From positions 1 to 9,296 of the forward strand of contig JBCCZQ010000091.1 of NCBI GenBank assembly GCA_039187315.1: DNA of 9,296 nucleotides, read 5' to 3'. Source of the stretch: JANQQZ01 sp039187315 (GTDB lineage: Bacteria > Planctomycetota > Phycisphaerae > Phycisphaerales > UBA1924). Of this stretch, positions 5,530 through 9,296 are shown in pieces. Positions within the stretch are counted from its first letter, which is position 1; every line of letters begins with the position of its first letter. Made by a program: the position numbers and the translations under genes. The notes below the pieces were generated by a model. It saw only the letters and a list, made by a program, of their open reading frames with translations. It made no database searches and was not told the origin of the DNA.

Positions 5530-7452
5530 GTGGCAGACCTAAAGAACATGAAGGGCGTGTCTGAGAAGGACCGTCGCATCCTCGAAGAGGCCGAGTCCCT
5601 CCTCGGCCCCGAGCCGGATGAGATGGGCTTCATCAAGAACATGTTCTGGGGACGCTTCGAGGAAGAGCGGGTCATGCCCTATCCGCAGACCTCGCCCGAA
5701 GAAACAGCCAAGTGCGATCAGCTGCTCGCGGAACTCGAAGACTACCTCCGCAACGAGCACCCCTCGATCGAGATCGACCAGAACGAGGAGATCCCCGAGT
5801 GGGCGATCAGACGCCTGTTCGACATGGGTGCCCTGGGCTGCACAGTCCCGGAGGAGTTCGGTGGGCTGGGCTTCGGCATCACGAGCTATAACCGCGTGCT
5901 TGAGATGATCGGCAAGTACTGCGGCAGCACGGCCGTGATCGTCAGCGCACACCAGTCGATCGGCTGCAAGGCAATCCTGCTCTTCGGGACCGACGAGCAG
6001 AAGCAGCGTTGGCTTCCGATCGTCGCACGCGAGAAGCTCAGCGCTTTCTGCCTGAGCGAGCCGAACGCTGGCTGCGACGCGGGGGGGCAGGAGACTCACT
6101 GCGAGAAGAGCGAAGACGGCTCGCACTACATCCTGAACGGTGAGAAGAAGTGGTCGACCTCCGGCGCGCTCGCCGGCATCTTTACCGTCATGTGCAAGCA
6201 GAAGATGCCCGACGGCAAAGACAAGGTCACCGCGCTGGTCTGCACGCCGGACATGGAAGGCATCGACATCTTCGAGAAGAACCGCAGCAAGTGCGGCATC
6301 CGTGGCACGTGGCAGGCTCGGATCAAGCTCGAGAACGTCAAGGTCCCCGCCGAGAACCTGCTGCACAAAGAGGGCAAAGGCCTCAACGTCGCGCTGACTT
6401 GCCTGAACTACGGGCGGTGCACGCTCTCGGCAGGCATGACCGGCGGAGCGAAGCGCGCGATGGATCAGGCCATCAAGTGGTCGCAGACCCGCTACCAGTT
6501 CGGCGACCCGCTCAGCGACAAGCAGCTCGTCAAGCAGCGGATCGCGCACATGACCGCCCTGACTTATGCGATGGATGCGATGCTCTACATGACCACCGGC
6601 ATGCTCGACCGCGGCGACTCGGACATCATGGTCGAGACCGCGATCTGCAAGGTCTTCTGCTCTGAAATGGGCTGGCAGGTCGTCAACGACGCCATGCAGA
6701 TCATGGGCGGCGAATCGTACATGACCGAGAACGAGATCGAGCGGATCTTCCGCGACTCACGCATCAACACGATCGTCGAGGGCTCGAACGATCTGATGTG
6801 GTCCTTCATCTTCGGCTACGGCGGCAAGCAGCTCGGCGAGTGGATGCTGGGCCTCCGCGACGCGGCCAAGACCCAGTTCTGGAAGCCTGCGCTGCTCAAG
6901 CAGGCCATCCCGCTGGGCATGGAGGTCTTCCTGGGCATCCGCCGTCGGGCGCCAGAGATCAGCCGGGTCCACCCGCAGCTCCGGCCGCACGCCGACCGCC
7001 TTGCGCGCCTGATCAGCGAGTTCACCTACCAGTTCAAGCAGATGAGCAAGAAGCACGACGCGGCGATGCTGCACCGACAGGTCCCCCAGAGCCGGCTGGC
7101 GCTGGCCTGCATCCAGCTGCATGCCTGGACGTGCGTGCTGAGCAAGCTCGACTCCGAGCTGCGCACGCATGGCGACAACGGCGGACCCGAGTTCGCCCGG
7201 GACAAGGCGGCCGCGCTGCACTTCTTCGATCTCGCCGAGCTCGAGATTGAGAAGCACTTCCGCGACGGCTACCGCAACGGCGACGACACGATGATGGTCG
7301 CTGCCCAGACCGCACTCGACCACAACGACACGCTCGACCCAGGCCTGTTCATCATCCCAGAGAAGACACCGACCGAGTTCCTCGGCAAGGGCCGGAGCGC
7401 CCGCGGCGAGGCGATCAAGAAGTTCCCGGGCGACAAGCACGTTCACAGCTGA
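5530..7452 (+). CDS. Acyl-CoA dehydrogenase, long VLCAD/FadE-like form
   Basis: A 640-residue FAD-dependent acyl-CoA dehydrogenase that would introduce the 2,3 double bond into a fatty or branched acyl-CoA, passing electrons to electron-transfer flavoprotein. Seen in order: a charged N-terminal leader of about 80 residues, the N-terminal helical domain (VPEEFGGLGFG), the flavin/substrate strand motif FCLSEPNAGCDAGG (about 173-186), the second family signature beginning QIMGGESYMTENE at residue 390, and VEGSND with Glu417 at the position of the catalytic base of MCAD and VLCAD. Isovaleryl-CoA dehydrogenases lack Glu there (their base is elsewhere), so this is probably not the leucine-pathway isovaleryl-CoA enzyme. 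About 220 residues follow Glu417, a C-terminal extension as in VLCAD/ACAD9 and some bacterial FadE proteins, beyond the roughly 380 residues of short-chain members. GTG start with a strong Shine-Dalgarno site. The E1-alpha gene begins 19 nt downstream, so co-transcription is likely. Chain-length preference is not readable. Confidence 0.9.
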   Translation: MADLKNMKGVSEKDRRILEEAESLLGPEPDEMGFIKNMFWGRFEEERVMPYPQTSPEETAKCDQLLAELEDYLRNEHPSIEIDQNEEIPEWAIRRLFDMGALGCTVPEEFGGLGFGITSYNRVLEMIGKYCGSTAVIVSAHQSIGCKAILLFGTDEQKQRWLPIVAREKLSAFCLSEPNAGCDAGGQETHCEKSEDGSHYILNGEKKWSTSGALAGIFTVMCKQKMPDGKDKVTALVCTPDMEGIDIFEKNRSKCGIRGTWQARIKLENVKVPAENLLHKEGKGLNVALTCLNYGRCTLSAGMTGGAKRAMDQAIKWSQTRYQFGDPLSDKQLVKQRIAHMTALTYAMDAMLYMTTGMLDRGDSDIMVETAICKVFCSEMGWQVVNDAMQIMGGESYMTENEIERIFRDSRINTIVEGSNDLMWSFIFGYGGKQLGEWMLGLRDAAKTQFWKPALLKQAIPLGMEVFLGIRRRAPEISRVHPQLRPHADRLARLISEFTYQFKQMSKKHDAAMLHRQVPQSRLALACIQLHAWTCVLSKLDSELRTHGDNGGPEFARDKAAALHFFDLAELEIEKHFRDGYRNGDDTMMVAAQTALDHNDTLDPGLFIIPEKTPTEFLGKGRSARGEAIKKFPGDKHVHS

Positions 7453-7471
7453 GCCATCGGAGCGCGACACG

Positions 7472-8605
7472 ATGCCCAAGACCACGGCCTACCAGGCCTC
7501 CATCGAGCACATCTCGATCCTCGACGAGCACGCGAAGTTCGACGCCGAGCTCGGCAATGGCGTGATGACCGACGATCAGGCGCTGCATCTCTACGAGCAG
7601 ATGTGCATCTGCCGCGAGCTCGACGAGATCGCGTTCAAGCTCCAGCGATCGGGGCGTATGGGCACCTACCCGCAGAACAAGGGCCAAGAGGCCGCCGCGG
7701 TCGGCGTCGCGCTCGCGCTCGAGAAGGGCAAGGACTGGATCGTGCCCAGCTACCGCGAGAACGCCGCGCTGTTCATGCACGGCCTGCCGATGCACTACAT
7801 TCTCATGTACTGGATGGGCGACGAGCGGGGCAGCCGGATGCCCGATGGCGTCAACGTGACGCCGCTGAGCGTTCCGATCGGCACGCACATGCTCCACGCG
7901 ACGGGCATCGCCTGGGCCGAGAAGCTCCGCAAGAGCGATGGCGTCGCCGCGACGTTCTTCGGCGACGGCGCGACCAGCGAGGGCGACTTCCACGAGGCGA
8001 TGAACTTTGCCTCAACGCTGAAGGTCGGCGTCGTCTTCATCGGCCAGAACAACGGCTGGGCGATCTCGGTCCCCCGCTCGAAGCAGATGAACTCCGAGAC
8101 GCTCTGCCAGAAGGCTCTGGCGTACGGCATGCCGACTGTCCGCGTCGACGGCAACGACATCTACGCCGTGCACTACGCCGCGAAGGAAGCCGTCAAGCGG
8201 GCCCGCGCGGGCGAGGGACCCAGCTTTATCGAGTGCGTGACCTACCGCCTCGGGGATCACACCACCGCCGACGACGCCCGCCGCTATCGCGACGAGGCCG
8301 AGGTCGAGGCGTGGAAGAGCCGCGACCCGATCACCCGTGTCCGCAAGTACCTGACCGCCAAGGGCGCATGGGACGACGAGCGGAATGAGGCGCTGGTTGC
8401 CAAAGCCAAGAAGATCGTGGCCGAGGTCGTCGACGCGGCGATCAACGTCGAGGCCCCCGCCACGACCGATTTCTTCGACGACATGTACAACCAGCTTCCA
8501 GAGGACCTCCGCAAGCAGCGTGAGACGATGCGGACAAGCAGCCTCGGGCAGGACCCTTTGCAGACCGGTCTGAATCAGCAGGCAGCAACCGTGGAGGGCC
8601 GCTGA
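7472..8605 (+). CDS. 2-oxoacid dehydrogenase E1 component, alpha subunit (branched-chain or pyruvate type)
   Basis: A 377-residue thiamine-diphosphate subunit that, with the beta subunit, decarboxylates a 2-oxoacid and transfers the acyl group to the lipoyl domain of E2. The thiamine-diphosphate motif is clear: GDGATSEGD starting at residue 164 and ending in Asn193-Asn194 (GQNNGWAIS). Other family marks are RMGTYPQNKGQEA (62 onward), SYRENAALF (93 onward) and YRLGDHTTADD with His263. About 31 residues precede the conserved core at MTDDQALHLYEQM, and a charged tail of about 40 follows it. The ATG has GGAG at 7459-7462, 9 nt upstream. It overlaps the beta-subunit start by 1 nt (TGATG), as expected for subunits made in equal amounts. 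GRMGTY resembles pyruvate dehydrogenase E1-alpha of Gram-positive bacteria, whereas the window's leucine-type genes suggest branched-chain oxoacids. I leave the substrate open. Confidence 0.93.
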   Translation: MPKTTAYQASIEHISILDEHAKFDAELGNGVMTDDQALHLYEQMCICRELDEIAFKLQRSGRMGTYPQNKGQEAAAVGVALALEKGKDWIVPSYRENAALFMHGLPMHYILMYWMGDERGSRMPDGVNVTPLSVPIGTHMLHATGIAWAEKLRKSDGVAATFFGDGATSEGDFHEAMNFASTLKVGVVFIGQNNGWAISVPRSKQMNSETLCQKALAYGMPTVRVDGNDIYAVHYAAKEAVKRARAGEGPSFIECVTYRLGDHTTADDARRYRDEAEVEAWKSRDPITRVRKYLTAKGAWDDERNEALVAKAKKIVAEVVDAAINVEAPATTDFFDDMYNQLPEDLRKQRETMRTSSLGQDPLQTGLNQQAATVEGR

Positions 8606-9296
8606 TGGCAACGCTCAACCTTGTACAAGCGATCACGCTCACGCTCCAGCAGGAGATGGCCCGCGATGAGCGCGTCGTCATCCTCGGCGAGGATGTCGGA
8701 CTCAACGGCGGCGTGTTCCGTGTCACCGACGGCCTCCAAGCCCAGTTCGGCGAGCACCGCGTGGTCGACACACCGCTTGCCGAGAGCGGGATCATCGGCA
8801 CCGCCATCGGCCTGGCGATCAACGGCATGCGGCCGGTGCCCGAGATCCAGTTCGAGGGCTTTCTCGGGCCGGCGTACGACCAGATCGTCAACCACGCTGC
8901 CCGCTACCGCAACAGAAGCCGCAGCGCCGTGACCGTGCCCCTGACCATCCGCGTGCCCGTCGGCGGCGGCATCCATGCGCCGGAACTCCACTCCGACTCG
9001 CCCGAGACCATCTACGCACACTCGCCCGGGATCAAGGTCGTCTACCCGACCACGCCCTACGACGCCAAGGGCCTGCTGACCAGCGCCATCCGAGACCCCG
9101 ACCCGGTCATCTTCTTTGAGCCGAAAAAGGTCTACCGCAGCTTCCGCGAGGAGGTACCGGAGGACGAGTACACCATCCCGATCGGCCAGGCCAAGGTCGT
9201 CAGCGAGGGCGACGATCTGACCGTCGTCACCTGGGGTGCGAGCCTCTTCGAGTGCCTGGGCGCGATCGACAACGCTCCCGAGGATGTCAGCATCGA
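8605..9296 (+). CDS. 2-oxoacid dehydrogenase E1 component, beta subunit, 3' truncated by window edge
   Basis: The frame opens at ATG 8605, sharing its A with the TGA of the alpha subunit, and runs uninterrupted to the window end: 230 complete codons of a protein usually about 325-330 residues long. It begins MATLNLVQAITLTLQQEM and shows the standard E1-beta landmarks: GEDVGLNGGVFRVTDGL (Glu29), RVVDTPLAESGIIGTAIGLA, RPVPEIQFEGFLGPAYDQI, the GGGI strand, HSDSPETIYAHSPGIKVVYP with the conserved active-site His129, and RDPDPVIFFEPKKVYR. The residue before that His is Leu (ELHSDS) where many homologues have His (HHS). This subunit contributes to thiamine-diphosphate binding and the dimer interface, and its C-terminal transketolase domain is largely outside the window. 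Genes for the E2 (lipoyl acyltransferase) and E3 subunits would be expected downstream. As with the alpha subunit, branched-chain versus pyruvate specificity is undecided. Confidence 0.93.
   Translation, partial: MATLNLVQAITLTLQQEMARDERVVILGEDVGLNGGVFRVTDGLQAQFGEHRVVDTPLAESGIIGTAIGLAINGMRPVPEIQFEGFLGPAYDQIVNHAARYRNRSRSAVTVPLTIRVPVGGGIHAPELHSDSPETIYAHSPGIKVVYPTTPYDAKGLLTSAIRDPDPVIFFEPKKVYRSFREEVPEDEYTIPIGQAKVVSEGDDLTVVTWGASLFECLGAIDNAPEDVSI

Noticed and set aside
5539..6549. Long - strand open frame of 336 codons inside the acyl-CoA dehydrogenase gene
   Set aside because: Complement of strongly conserved codons in a GC-biased gene, with no family motif. The same holds for - strand frames at 3661-4530, 6757-7485, 7415-7993 and 8012-8611.
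1..9296. CRISPR arrays, insertion sequences, tRNA or rRNA genes
   Set aside because: No regularly spaced repeats, transposase motifs, terminal repeats or recognisable RNA gene sequence seen; nearly the whole window is accounted for by conserved enzymes.

Overview
This is a GC-rich, almost fully coding window of 9.3 kb. It holds nine protein-coding genes and no visible RNA gene, mobile element or CRISPR array. Eight genes lie on the + strand and one on the - strand. Spacing is tight: several starts overlap the previous stop by 1 to 8 nt, and Shine-Dalgarno sites of GGAG type are common. Gene content (acyl-CoA catabolism, a 2-oxoacid dehydrogenase E1 pair, an M42 peptidase and a YgfZ-like protein) plus protein style suggest a marine or aquatic, GC-rich heterotroph. 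My impression is Planctomycetota, perhaps Phycisphaerae, but this rests on remembered protein style, not on a search.

Left block (1-2134, +): the 3' part of a HMG-CoA lyase gene, then two tandem enoyl-CoA hydratase/isomerase (crotonase) family genes. The second looks like the methylglutaconyl-CoA hydratase (LiuC) type. With HMG-CoA lyase it would cover the last two steps of leucine breakdown: 3-methylglutaconyl-CoA to HMG-CoA to acetyl-CoA plus acetoacetate. The first crotonase lacks both canonical catalytic glutamates and is the oddest protein here. The carboxylase and isovaleryl-CoA dehydrogenase genes expected for a full pathway are not in the window; they could lie upstream.

Middle (2131-4488): a YgfZ/GcvT-like folate-binding protein on the - strand, convergent with the hydratase and sharing a CTAG palindrome as both stop codons. 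It is divergent, across a 78-nt spacer, from an M42-family metallo-aminopeptidase whose metal ligands are all present.

Right block (4587-9296, +): a third crotonase with both catalytic glutamates intact, a long acyl-CoA dehydrogenase of the VLCAD/FadE type with a C-terminal extension, then the E1-alpha and E1-beta (3' truncated) subunits of a thiamine-diphosphate 2-oxoacid dehydrogenase. The third crotonase has a possible -10 box placed so that its mRNA would start at its ATG (leaderless). The E1 pair could be branched-chain or pyruvate dehydrogenase; the leucine-type genes at the left make branched-chain attractive, but the sequence does not settle it.

Overall this is mostly known catabolic enzymology. 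I see no convincing undescribed system. The items most worth checking are the glutamate-less crotonase beside its active paralogue, the altered active-site loop of the HMG-CoA lyase, and the possible leaderless start at 4587.
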